DNA of 64,000 nt from Paraburkholderia sp. C35 (GTDB taxonomy: Bacteria > Pseudomonadota > Gammaproteobacteria > Burkholderiales > Burkholderiaceae): the NCBI RefSeq assembly GCF_003121405.1, contig NZ_QBUY01000015.1, positions 42,211 to 106,210 on the forward strand. The letters are read 5' to 3'. The position numbers were made by a program, and so were the translations under genes. Numbering within the stretch: the stretch's first letter is position 1; every line of letters begins with the position of its first letter. The notes below the pieces were generated by a model. The model had not been told where the DNA came from, made no database searches, and saw nothing but the letters and a program-made list of their open reading frames with translations. Below, piece by piece: positions 25,910 to 33,886 of this stretch.

Positions 25910-26293
25910 ATGACTGCACTACCCAATACGCGAGATGCCCTGGGCGAATCCTGGACCACGGCAGGCCGCCGCGCACGCCGCATTGCGCGCCACAGCCGAC
26001 ATGCCGCGGAAGACATTGCAACCGAACTGCGCACGCTCATGAACGAACTCGAAAACACTCTGGGCGACGGCACACAGGCCGACGGAGCCGTGTTGCGCAC
26101 GCAACTGCGCAAGCGCCTCGACGACGCGCGCACGCGCCTGAACGACACGCGCGATGCCATGCGCGAACGCGCCGAAGCCGCGATGCACGATGCAGATGAA
26201 TATGTGCACGAAAATCCGTGGCGCACGATTGCCGTGGTTGGCGGAATCGCGCTGATTGCGGGTGCATTGATTGCACGCGGCGGCGCGCGGTAA
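25910..26293 (+). CDS. DUF883 (ElaB/YqjD-like) tail-anchored protein
   Basis: 127 residues. A long amphipathic, charged helical part (LRTLMNELENTLGDG ... LRTQLRKRLDDARTRLND) is followed by HENPWRTIAVVGGIALIAGA and a final LIARGGAR. This is the C-terminal membrane anchor typical of the ElaB/YqjD/DUF883 group. Relatives are inner-membrane proteins induced in stationary phase, and some bind ribosomes. The ATG at 25910 has GGAGCG upstream. A reading from 25808 is longer but adds no family sequence. It stands alone between ompW and dgt. Confidence 0.85.
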   Translation: MTALPNTRDALGESWTTAGRRARRIARHSRHAAEDIATELRTLMNELENTLGDGTQADGAVLRTQLRKRLDDARTRLNDTRDAMRERAEAAMHDADEYVHENPWRTIAVVGGIALIAGALIARGGAR

Positions 26294-26498
26294 GCGCCTG
26301 TTCGGCCGATTCTGTTGCGTGGCCAGTCTGCGCGAGAACTCGACAGGTGATCGCGACGAAGATGGACGCGGACGCGGAGCGCGTGTGGCTCGCGCGCCGC
26401 TTTCCTGATTATCGGGACTATCGCGACTATCGGCAGGTTGCGGAACGCAGATAGCGGTTGCATGGCGCTAGTCGGATGAAGCGCCGTGCGTCAGCGCG

Positions 26499-27728
26499 TC
26501 ATTCGCCGTCCACCACGAACAGCCGCTGATACTCCTTCGCCGCATACCGATCCGTCATGCCCGCGATGTAATGCGCGATCAGGCGCGGCTGCTTCGACGC
26601 GTCCGTCGTCTGATACGCGGGCGGCAGCAGCCGGGGATCGGCGATGAACGCATCGAACAGACCGGCGATCACGCGCTGCGCCTTGTTCGCCATGCGCATC
26701 ACGCGATAGTGGCGATACAGGTTCTTGAAGAGAAACCGCTTGAGGGCCGTCGCCTGAGCGGCGACGTCGTCACTGTGCGCGACGAGCGGCGGCGCACGCC
26801 GCACGTCATCCAGCGACGCGGGCGCATGCCGCGCGATATTGCGCGTAGTGGTGTCGATCAGATCCACGATCAGCGCGTTGATGATGCGCCGCACGGTTTC
26901 GTGAATTAGCCTGCGCCCTTCGATATGCGGATAATCGCGCCGCGCCGACTCGTAGTGCACGCGCCACAATTCCACTTCCGCGAGTTGATCGACGGTGAGC
27001 AGACCGGAGCGCAGACCGTCGTCGACATCGTGATTGTTGTATGCGATTTCGTCGGCGAGATTGGCGATCTGCGCTTCGATCGATGGCTGTCTGCCTTGCA
27101 GAAAACGCTCGCCCAGTTCGCCCAGGCGCCGTGCATTGTCGCGTGAGCAATGCTTGAGAATGCCTTCGCGCGTTTCGAAGCAGAGATTGAGACCGTCGAA
27201 TGCGCCGTAGTGCTCTTCGAGATCGTCGACGACAGCGAGGCTCTGCAAGTTGTGCTCGAAGCCACCGTGATCGCGCATGCATTCGTTGAGCGCGTCCTGC
27301 CCGGCATGACCGAACGGCGTGTGGCCAAGATCGTGCGCCAGCGAGATCGCTTCGACGAGATCTTCGTTGACGCGCAGATTGCGTGCAACGGATCGCGCAA
27401 TCTGCGCGACTTCGAGACTATGCGTGAGACGCGTGCGAAACAGATCGCCTTCGTGATTCACGAAGACCTGCGTCTTGTATTCGAGCCGGCGGAAAGCGGT
27501 TGAATGAACGATGCGATCGCGGTCGCGCTGGAACTCGGTACGCGCGCTCGGCGGCGCTTCGTGATGACGCCGGCCGCGCGATTGCGATGAATGCGCGGCA
27601 TACGGCGCGAGATGCGCTTCGAGAGCGGCGATGGTAGGCAGCGACACGGCGCCTGCGGCAGGTCTGGAAGCAGGCTGTGCGGGAGCGTCGAATGATTCGC
27701 TCAGATTGTCGCTGCGTATTTCACTCAC
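26499..27728 (-). CDS. dgt: Deoxyguanosinetriphosphate triphosphohydrolase-like protein
   Basis: 409 residues with an HD-domain metal site: the N-terminal [20 protein letters not shown], His in [15 protein letters not shown], the HD pair in [17 protein letters not shown], and Asp in [18 protein letters not shown]. The family cleaves dNTPs to nucleosides and tripolyphosphate. The first 60 residues are variable and probably disordered. It follows aroB on the minus strand with a 54-base gap, an order common next to aroKB in Proteobacteria. The length fits the type 2 subfamily. Confidence 0.94.
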   Translation of the reverse strand: MSEIRSDNLSESFDAPAQPASRPAAGAVSLPTIAALEAHLAPYAAHSSQSRGRRHHEAPPSARTEFQRDRDRIVHSTAFRRLEYKTQVFVNHEGDLFRTRLTHSLEVAQIARSVARNLRVNEDLVEAISLAHDLGHTPFGHAGQDALNECMRDHGGFEHNLQSLAVVDDLEEHYGAFDGLNLCFETREGILKHCSRDNARRLGELGERFLQGRQPSIEAQIANLADEIAYNNHDVDDGLRSGLLTVDQLAEVELWRVHYESARRDYPHIEGRRLIHETVRRIINALIVDLIDTTTRNIARHAPASLDDVRRAPPLVAHSDDVAAQATALKRFLFKNLYRHYRVMRMANKAQRVIAGLFDAFIADPRLLPPAYQTTDASKQPRLIAHYIAGMTDRYAAKEYQRLFVVDGE

Positions 27729-27782
27729 CGATATCTCCGAATCAGATGCGACGGCCGCTGTACTGTGCCGCTGCGCGCCGCG

Positions 27783-28865
27783 TCAGGTGTTGACGCTGGC
27801 TTCGAGTGTCTCGAGCACTACGCCGTCAGGGGCGGGGGTGATCAGTGTGTCGCCGAACCGCTTCAGCAGGATGAACTTGATCTCACCTGCTTCCGCCTTC
27901 TTGTCGACGCGCATCAGATCGACATAGCGCGATGCGCCGAGCGTAGGTGCCCGCGTGGGCAGATGCGCGGCTTCGATGACGGCGACGAGCCGCTTGCGCG
28001 CAGCTTCGTCGAGATGGCCGAGACGCACGGACAGATCCGCCGCCATCACCATCCCGCAGCCGACTGCCTCGCCATGCAGCCACTCACCATAGCCGAGGCC
28101 TGCTTCGATCGCGTGACCAAACGTATGGCCGAAGTTGAGGATTGCGCGCAGGCCGCCTTCGCGTTCGTCCGCAGCCACCACCGATGCCTTGATCTCGCAC
28201 GACCGCTTGACCGCCTCGGCAAGCGCTTCTGGCTCACAGCGATTCAGCGCTTCGATATTCGCTTCGATCCAGTCGAAGAACGCGGCGTCGGCAATCGCGC
28301 CCGTCTTGATGACTTCGGCGACGCCCGCCGCCAGTTCGCGCGGCGGCAGCGTGCGCAGCGCGCCGATATCGGCGATCACAGCTTGCGGCTGGTAGAACGC
28401 ACCGATCATGTTCTTGCCGAGCGGGTGATTGATGCCCGTCTTGCCGCCCACCGACGAATCGACCTGCGAGAGCAACGTGGTCGGCACCTGGATAAACGGC
28501 ACGCCGCGCATATAGCAGGCAGCCGCGAAACCCGTCATATCACCGATCACGCCGCCGCCGAGCGCGATCAGCGTAGTCTTGCGGTCGGCGCGCGCGCCCA
28601 GCAGCGCGTCGAAAATCAGATTCAGCGTTTCCCAGTTCTTGTACGCCTCGCCGTCGGGCAGCACGACCGTCGTCACATCCTTGCCGAGCGGCGCGAGCGC
28701 CTGGCGTAGCTTGTCGCCGTAGAGCGGATCGACCGTCGTGTTGGTGACGATCGTCACCGACGCACCGCGAATGTGCGGCGCGAACAGCTCGGTCTGGCCG
28801 ATCAGATCGGCGCCGATATGGATGGGATAGGCACGTTCGCCCAGTTCGACATTGACGGTAATCAT
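27783..28865 (-). CDS. aroB: 3-dehydroquinate synthase
   Basis: 360 residues. It has the NAD-binding loop [20 protein letters not shown] and the signature [21 protein letters not shown]. Metal ligands are expected in [16 protein letters not shown] and [11 protein letters not shown]. It forms 3-dehydroquinate from DAHP, the second step of the shikimate pathway. I took the ATG at 28865 ([18 protein letters not shown]); another ATG lies three codons upstream at 28874. It lies 16 bases after aroK, as in the usual aroK-aroB pair. Confidence 0.97.
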   Translation of the reverse strand: MITVNVELGERAYPIHIGADLIGQTELFAPHIRGASVTIVTNTTVDPLYGDKLRQALAPLGKDVTTVVLPDGEAYKNWETLNLIFDALLGARADRKTTLIALGGGVIGDMTGFAAACYMRGVPFIQVPTTLLSQVDSSVGGKTGINHPLGKNMIGAFYQPQAVIADIGALRTLPPRELAAGVAEVIKTGAIADAAFFDWIEANIEALNRCEPEALAEAVKRSCEIKASVVAADEREGGLRAILNFGHTFGHAIEAGLGYGEWLHGEAVGCGMVMAADLSVRLGHLDEAARKRLVAVIEAAHLPTRAPTLGASRYVDLMRVDKKAEAGEIKFILLKRFGDTLITPAPDGVVLETLEASVNT

Positions 28866-28881
28866 GGGATTCATCTCGTCA

Positions 28882-29433
28882 TTATGACGCAGGAGATTTG
28901 GCCACGCCCGCCATCTCGAGCTGCATCAGCACCATGTTGACGAGCCCGTTGACAGACGGACGGCCCGTTTCGATCACGAAATCGGCGCATTCGCGGTAAA
29001 GCGGATCGCGCACCTCGTAGAGCGCTTCGAGGCGTCCTTTCGGGTCCTCGGTCTGCAAAAGCGGACGGTTCTTGTCGCGCCGCGTGCGCAGCCAGAGATC
29101 GTGCGGGTTGGCGCGCAGATAGACGACCACGCCGTGCGCACGCAGCGCCGCGCGGTTTTCCGGGCGCAGCACCGCGCCGCCGCCCGTGGCGAGGACGATA
29201 CTGTCGCGCCCGGTCAGCTCGGCGATCACCTGCGACTCGCGGTCGCGAAAGCCCGCTTCGCCTTCCATCTCGAAGATAACCGGGATGCGCGCGCCTGTGC
29301 GCGCCTCGATTTCATGATCGGAGTCGAAGAACGGGCGATCCAGCCGGCGTGCCACGGCCCGGCCCACGGTGGTCTTGCCTGCCCCCATGAGCCCTACAAA
29401 AAAAACATTGGCGTGTGCGTCCCGCGCTTGCAA
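28882..29433 (-). CDS. aroK: Shikimate kinase
   Basis: 183 residues. The P-loop [14 protein letters not shown] is followed by the shikimate-binding Asp in [13 protein letters not shown], Arg in GFRDRES, the GGGAV motif ([11 protein letters not shown]) and the lid region [11 protein letters not shown]. It phosphorylates shikimate. It lies 137 bases downstream of pilQ and immediately upstream of aroB, the conserved pil-aroKB arrangement. Its size is normal. Confidence 0.97.
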   Translation of the reverse strand: MQARDAHANVFFVGLMGAGKTTVGRAVARRLDRPFFDSDHEIEARTGARIPVIFEMEGEAGFRDRESQVIAELTGRDSIVLATGGGAVLRPENRAALRAHGVVVYLRANPHDLWLRTRRDKNRPLLQTEDPKGRLEALYEVRDPLYRECADFVIETGRPSVNGLVNMVLMQLEMAGVAKSPAS

Positions 29434-29570
29434 CTTATCCTCTGGCTAATCCGGTGAAGTTCGTGCGGCAGCTTACTGGCAAAGCGCCTGCCTTGTCGAG
29501 CCTGAAGGCCGGCGCGCCTCCCGCCCGCCTTGCCTGCAGCCCGCGCCCGTGGCGCTTTGCCGCCGATCCG

Positions 29571-31160
29571 TCAATTTGTCTGCACAACCCTCGGCGTGAT
29601 GAAAACGACGAGTTCGCTGGTCAGGTCGCGATGCGCGCGATGGCGGAAAAAAGCGCCCAAAAGCGGTATTTTGCCCAGGAGCGGCACGCGCGTCACATCA
29701 TCGCGGTCATCGGACTCGTAAATTCCGCCGATCGACACCGTTCCGCCGTCTTCCACTTCGACACGTGTCTGCACGTGTTTCGTGTTGATGGCCGGCCCGG
29801 AGGCCGTCTGCTCGCCGACGCTGTCCTTGGCGACGTCGAGATCCAGCACGACGCGACCGTCCGGCGTAATCTGCGGCTCGACCTCCAGTTTGAGGCTGGC
29901 GCGGCGAAACTGCACACCCGACACGCCCTGCCCGACTTTTGCCTGATACGGCAGCTCGGTGCCCTGCTCGACGATTGCCTTCATCCGGTCCGCCGTAACG
30001 ACGCGCGGACTCGACACGATCCGACCGAGCCCTTCTGCTTCGAGCGCGCTCAGCTCGATGTTGAGGAGCCGCGTCGCCTGCGCGGCGAACAGCGTGAAAC
30101 CCGCGGGGGCCGCGTCGAAGCCGGAAATCGGCCGCGCCGACAGATCGAAGATCGCGCCGTCCTTGCCACCGACCACGCCCTCCGTCTTGCCGTCCTCGTT
30201 CGTGCCGACCATCGCCAGCTTGACGCCCAGATTGCGCGAAAACCCTTTCTCCGCTTCCACGATGCGCGCCTCGATCAGCACCTGGCGCGTGGGCCGATCC
30301 AGCGAGGCGATCAAATCGGCGATCTGGCTGAGACGCGCGTCGAGGTCGGTAACGAACAGCAGATTGGTGCGCGGATCGGCCATCGCCGCGCCACGCTTCG
30401 ACAGCACGCGCTGGCTGCCCGACGCCGTCAACAGCTTGCGCAGCTCCTCGGCGTGCGCGTAGTGCAGCTCGAAGGTGCGGCTCGCGAGCGGCTCCAGATC
30501 GGCCGCGCGCGCGTGCGCCTCGAAGCGCTGACGCTCGCGCGCCGCCAGTTCGGATTGCGGCGCGACCCAGATCACGTTACCGCGCTGTTCCATCGCAAGA
30601 CCGTTGATGTCGAGCAAGGTATCGAACGCGGCGCGCCACGGCACGTTGTCCAGATGCAGCGTGACCGAGCCGCGCGCCTTATCGCTGGCAACGATATTCA
30701 GGCCGGTGAATTTCGCAAACGCGCCGAGCACGGCGCCCAGTTCGGCGCGCTGGAAATGCAGCGTGATCGGCCGGTCGGCGGGCAATGATGTTGACGCACT
30801 CGTGCTCAAACGCGTTGCGGGCGCGAGCGGAACGGGCGGCCCTTCGAGCGCGTCCGTTTGCGTATCGGATTGCCGTCGCGGCGCAGTGTCGGCGTCGCTG
30901 CGCCCGACGGCGGGCGGTTCGTCGGCATCCAGCGATGTCTGCGCGTCGCGTCCCGCCGTTGCGGCTACGCCTGTTGCACCTGGCTCGAAGGGATTGGCAA
31001 CATCCGTCGTAATCACGCGCGGCAGCGGCGGCATGCCGGACGGTGTGAGCGTATCGTCGAGAGGCATGTCGGCGGGAAGCGGCGGCAGCGATGCGCGTGC
31101 CGCCATCGCCGCGAACATAGCGCACGCGATCAACGAACGTATGGCGAGAAACCGCTTCAT
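29571..31160 (-). CDS. pilQ: Type IV pilus secretin PilQ (short form)
   Basis: 529 residues. A signal peptide (MKRFLAIRSLIACAMFAAMA) is followed by a disordered, Pro/Asp-rich stretch, an STN/N0 domain (ITLHFQRAELGAVLGAFAKF ... WRAAFDTLLDINGLA), an N1 domain and the secretin barrel (RQVLIEARIVEAEKGFSRNL, VEDGGTVSIGGIYES, VPLLGKIPLLGAFFRH, LVVFITPRVV). It forms the outer-membrane pore for pilus extrusion. The AMIN domains and long N-terminus of Pseudomonas or Neisseria PilQ are missing, so it is shorter than usual. The ATG overlaps the pilOP stop by four bases. Confidence 0.93.
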   Translation of the reverse strand: MKRFLAIRSLIACAMFAAMAARASLPPLPADMPLDDTLTPSGMPPLPRVITTDVANPFEPGATGVAATAGRDAQTSLDADEPPAVGRSDADTAPRRQSDTQTDALEGPPVPLAPATRLSTSASTSLPADRPITLHFQRAELGAVLGAFAKFTGLNIVASDKARGSVTLHLDNVPWRAAFDTLLDINGLAMEQRGNVIWVAPQSELAARERQRFEAHARAADLEPLASRTFELHYAHAEELRKLLTASGSQRVLSKRGAAMADPRTNLLFVTDLDARLSQIADLIASLDRPTRQVLIEARIVEAEKGFSRNLGVKLAMVGTNEDGKTEGVVGGKDGAIFDLSARPISGFDAAPAGFTLFAAQATRLLNIELSALEAEGLGRIVSSPRVVTADRMKAIVEQGTELPYQAKVGQGVSGVQFRRASLKLEVEPQITPDGRVVLDLDVAKDSVGEQTASGPAINTKHVQTRVEVEDGGTVSIGGIYESDDRDDVTRVPLLGKIPLLGAFFRHRAHRDLTSELVVFITPRVVQTN

Positions 31161-32071
31161 TCGACGACCTCCGCGAGCGTCAGCGAATACAGGCTGCCAT
31201 CGCGCTTTGCCAGCGTGAGCGCGCTGGCATCGACCTGCGCAACACGCTCGTCGCCCCACTGCTGGCCCGCTTCGAGCGTCTGGGCGTTGTCGCCCGTCTC
31301 GATCAGTGCGAGACCACGCAGGCGATCGGCGAGCAGCCCGACCAGCCGCATCGATGACAAAGCGTCTTCCGGCGCCGGCGTAGAGACAGCCGGCTGAAAC
31401 GGATCGTAGAACACGATCTCTTCGTCGGGATCGAACGCGTCGGGATCGTCGCGCACGCTTCGGTGCGCGGCCGTCTGCACAGGATGAATCGCGCTGAACG
31501 AACGCAGCGTGGCGTTGAGCTGCAAGCTGTCGCGCTGGCGTTTGAGCGTCACCTCCTCGGGCACGACCAGCACGGGCAAGCTGGCAAGTGCTTCGAGAAA
31601 ATCGGCGATGTGGTCGAAATCGGCCTGAGCCGTCACGCGCAACGGACGCATCGCGTCGAGTCCGCTGCCCGTCACGAGGCCCGGCTCGACGCCCAGCAGT
31701 GTCACGTCGTTGCGCGTGGCGAGTTGCGAAATCACGCGGATGTCGTCTGCCGAGGTCCAGTTTGCGGGCATCGGCGTAGCGATTGCATCCTTGCGCATCG
31801 ACGGCAACTGCGCACCGGCTTTCTCGGCTTCGCTCAGTTTGCGCTGTGCCTCCGACAACGCATGGCGGCTCGCCTGCAAGCCGCTCATGTCCGCCGTGAG
31901 CCACGCATTTGCGCCCAGCGCAAACGCGATCATCGCGACAATCGACATGACAAGCCAACGCCGCTTCGCACTCCACGCTTCGAGTGGCACGCGCAGGCGC
32001 TGCAGTAGCACGTTTGCGCCACGCGCGCGCGCCGTTGGCATACCGATGCGGCCAGCAATCGTAGTGTTCAT
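31157..32071 (-). CDS. Fused PilO-PilP pilus alignment protein
   Basis: 304 residues in one frame. Residues 1-200 have a PilO plan: a cytoplasmic tail, one membrane helix (WLVMSIVAMIAFALGANAWL), a coiled coil (HALSEAQRKLSEAEKAG) and the PilO ferredoxin-like domain (QADFDHIADFLEALASLPVL). Residues 220-304 match the PilP beta domain (VFYDPFQPAV, SMRLVGLLADRLRGLALIET, AGQQWGDERVAQVDASALTL). Normally PilP is a separate lipoprotein. Here its lipobox is absent and it is tethered by the PilO helix. The gene overlaps pilN and pilQ by ATGA at both ends, so the whole set is coupled. Confidence 0.85.
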   Translation of the reverse strand: MNTTIAGRIGMPTARARGANVLLQRLRVPLEAWSAKRRWLVMSIVAMIAFALGANAWLTADMSGLQASRHALSEAQRKLSEAEKAGAQLPSMRKDAIATPMPANWTSADDIRVISQLATRNDVTLLGVEPGLVTGSGLDAMRPLRVTAQADFDHIADFLEALASLPVLVVPEEVTLKRQRDSLQLNATLRSFSAIHPVQTAAHRSVRDDPDAFDPDEEIVFYDPFQPAVSTPAPEDALSSMRLVGLLADRLRGLALIETGDNAQTLEAGQQWGDERVAQVDASALTLAKRDGSLYSLTLAEVVE

Positions 32072-32679
32072 TTGTTACCTCTTGTGTTCTGCCGGGCCGT
32101 CGCCGAAGCCTTGGGCTTTTCGGGCGGCCGCTCCCATTTCAGATGCGCGGTGACGTCAAACGCCGGAGAAGCGTCCTTTGCAGCCGGCGCCCGGTGCACG
32201 TCGCTCAGATCGGAATCCCTCACGCCCTTCAGTTCGGCGAGCCGGTTCAACCACGCCGCCGACGCCGCGTGATCCGACGAAGCCGCCAGCAGTTCCGTCT
32301 CGCTTTCGCGATGTTGCAACTGCCTGACGACTACAGACTCGGACGACTCGCGGCTCAACGCTTCGAGCAGATCGAGCAGATGGGTGAGCGGCGCGGAAAG
32401 CGTCGCAGCGCGCTCGTTTCGCAGGCGCTCATCGCGCGCTTCGCCTGTCAGCCGCGTATGCTCGGCAAGCTGCGGCGCGAGCGCCACGAGCCGTTGCTCA
32501 ACCGACACGCGCTCCCCGTCGATGCGCACCCTCTCGACCGTCTGCCACGCCACCAGCAAGGCGACAGCAACACAGCCACAAAGCGCTGCACTCGCCCATT
32601 CGACATAGCGTCGCCGGCGCGCGAGCCGTGCGTCACGCTGCCGATGCGGCAAAAGATTGAACCCGTGGACGGCCATCAT
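32068..32679 (-). CDS. pilN: Type IV pilus assembly protein PilN
   Basis: 203 residues. The short cytoplasmic N-terminus MAVHGFNLLPHRQRD contains the conserved FNLLP-type motif that binds PilM. One membrane helix follows (WASAALCGCVAVALLVAWQT), then a periplasmic coiled coil and the PilN domain. It links cytoplasmic PilM to periplasmic PilO/PilP. Its start overlaps the pilM stop (ATGA), and its stop overlaps the pilO-pilP start. The second Met (32676) is an equally possible start. If PilM is truncated, PilN lacks its full partner. Confidence 0.88.
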   Translation of the reverse strand: MMAVHGFNLLPHRQRDARLARRRRYVEWASAALCGCVAVALLVAWQTVERVRIDGERVSVEQRLVALAPQLAEHTRLTGEARDERLRNERAATLSAPLTHLLDLLEALSRESSESVVVRQLQHRESETELLAASSDHAASAAWLNRLAELKGVRDSDLSDVHRAPAAKDASPAFDVTAHLKWERPPEKPKASATARQNTRGNK

Positions 32680-33635
32680 TGCGCAATGCCACGCAAGGCG
32701 AGACCAAAGGCCACGGCAAACGAAGCCTCGTTCAGCAAGTCGGATTGCGGTATCACGTTGCCGTCGCTCAGCGAAGCGCAGTCGAACGGCAATACGGAAC
32801 AGCCGAGCACATCACCGATGTCGGCAAGCGAAAAGCACACGCCCTCGAGCAGTTCGATTTCGCCACCCCCCAGCGCACACACATTCAGGCCGTCTTCCGC
32901 GAGATCGCGCATCGCGTCGGCAAGCCACGACTACTCGGGCGACGGATAACGGATTTCCGCGGCGATGGTTTCGTCTTCGATCCGCCAGCCCGACACGCCA
33001 TCGCGGCCGATCCAGATTGCCGCATACGATTCACGCAACTCCAGCTCGTAAATGGCCGCGTGACGCAGTGCGCGCAATGCGGCATGAGGCTCGACATCGA
33101 CCGTGGTCAGCGTGATGCCCGCCATCGCCGCACATTCGATACGCGCTTCGAGATGCTCGCGTGCCGTCGCCGCAATCGCCACCGCTCCCCGGTGCGATGG
33201 GGAGTCATCCACGTACCAGTCGACAGCGAGCGCATGCCGCTCGATACCCGCTACGCGCTCGGCCTCCATCAGCACGGCCGGCTCGAACGATGCGTCGCCA
33301 TACGGCGCACCATTCATCCGATCGGCGGGCAGATGCGCGGTGAAAGTCGCGGAACCGGGAATCGCCATCGCGCAACGCAGCGCGCCCGACATGCAGTGCT
33401 GCGGCACATTGCCGAACGCCTCGCACACCATGCGCGCCACCGCCTGCCGGTCGACGATCTCCGCGCCCGCCATTGCGCCAGGCGCGAGCGGCTGCAAAGC
33501 GATGCATTCGATGCGCACCGGCTCCCTCTTCCGTGCATTGCAACTCAACACAACGAGCCGGACGGCTTGCGCGCCCACATCGATACCGACGGCCTGACGC
33601 CGCGTTGCGATTCGAAACGAGTCTTTTAACGCCAT
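32676..33635 (-). pseudogene. pilM: Type IV pilus protein PilM, interrupted by an in-frame TAG
   Basis: The frame runs 319 codons from ATG 33635. The N-terminal part has the actin-like PilM start (QAVGIDVGAQAVRLVVLSCN) and continues to EIRYPSPE. Codon 235 (32931-32933) is TAG. The same frame then continues SWLADAMRDLAEDGLNVCAL ... LGCSVLPFDCASLSD to a TGA that overlaps pilN, a normal PilM C-terminus. So one nonsense codon separates about 234 residues from the last 84. PilM is the cytoplasmic ATP-binding ring component of the pilus alignment complex. The gene is probably non-functional unless TAG is read through. Confidence 0.87.
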
Positions 33636-33855
33636 TGCTTCCCCCTCGGATGCCAACGAAAACGAGTGCCCGCGGCACTGGGACAGCGCGGGCAACGGAA
33701 GGCATTCTGCGCAGCGGGACGCACAAGCGAAATTCAGCCGAATGGCTAATGGTCGGGTAACAGATACCCAGCGACAATCAAAGGCACTACAGTGTTCTCA
33801 TGGTCCTGCCATCGCGGCAACCGTAAGCGCGGCGAAAGCTGCCGGGTCAGGCGGC

Positions 33856-33861
33856 TATAAT
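33856..33861 (+). promoter_or_regulatory. Candidate -10 box of mrcA
   Basis: A perfect TATAAT lies 26 bases upstream of the mrcA ATG, in the divergent pilM/mrcA gap. No good -35 stands 16-18 bases upstream. Confidence 0.4.
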
Positions 33862-33886
33862 CGCGGGACCGTTTTCTGGTGTTCAT

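Noticed and set aside
32676..32912. A separate 78-residue protein upstream of pilN
   Set aside because: It is the C-terminal end of PilM in the same frame, seven codons after the internal TAG.
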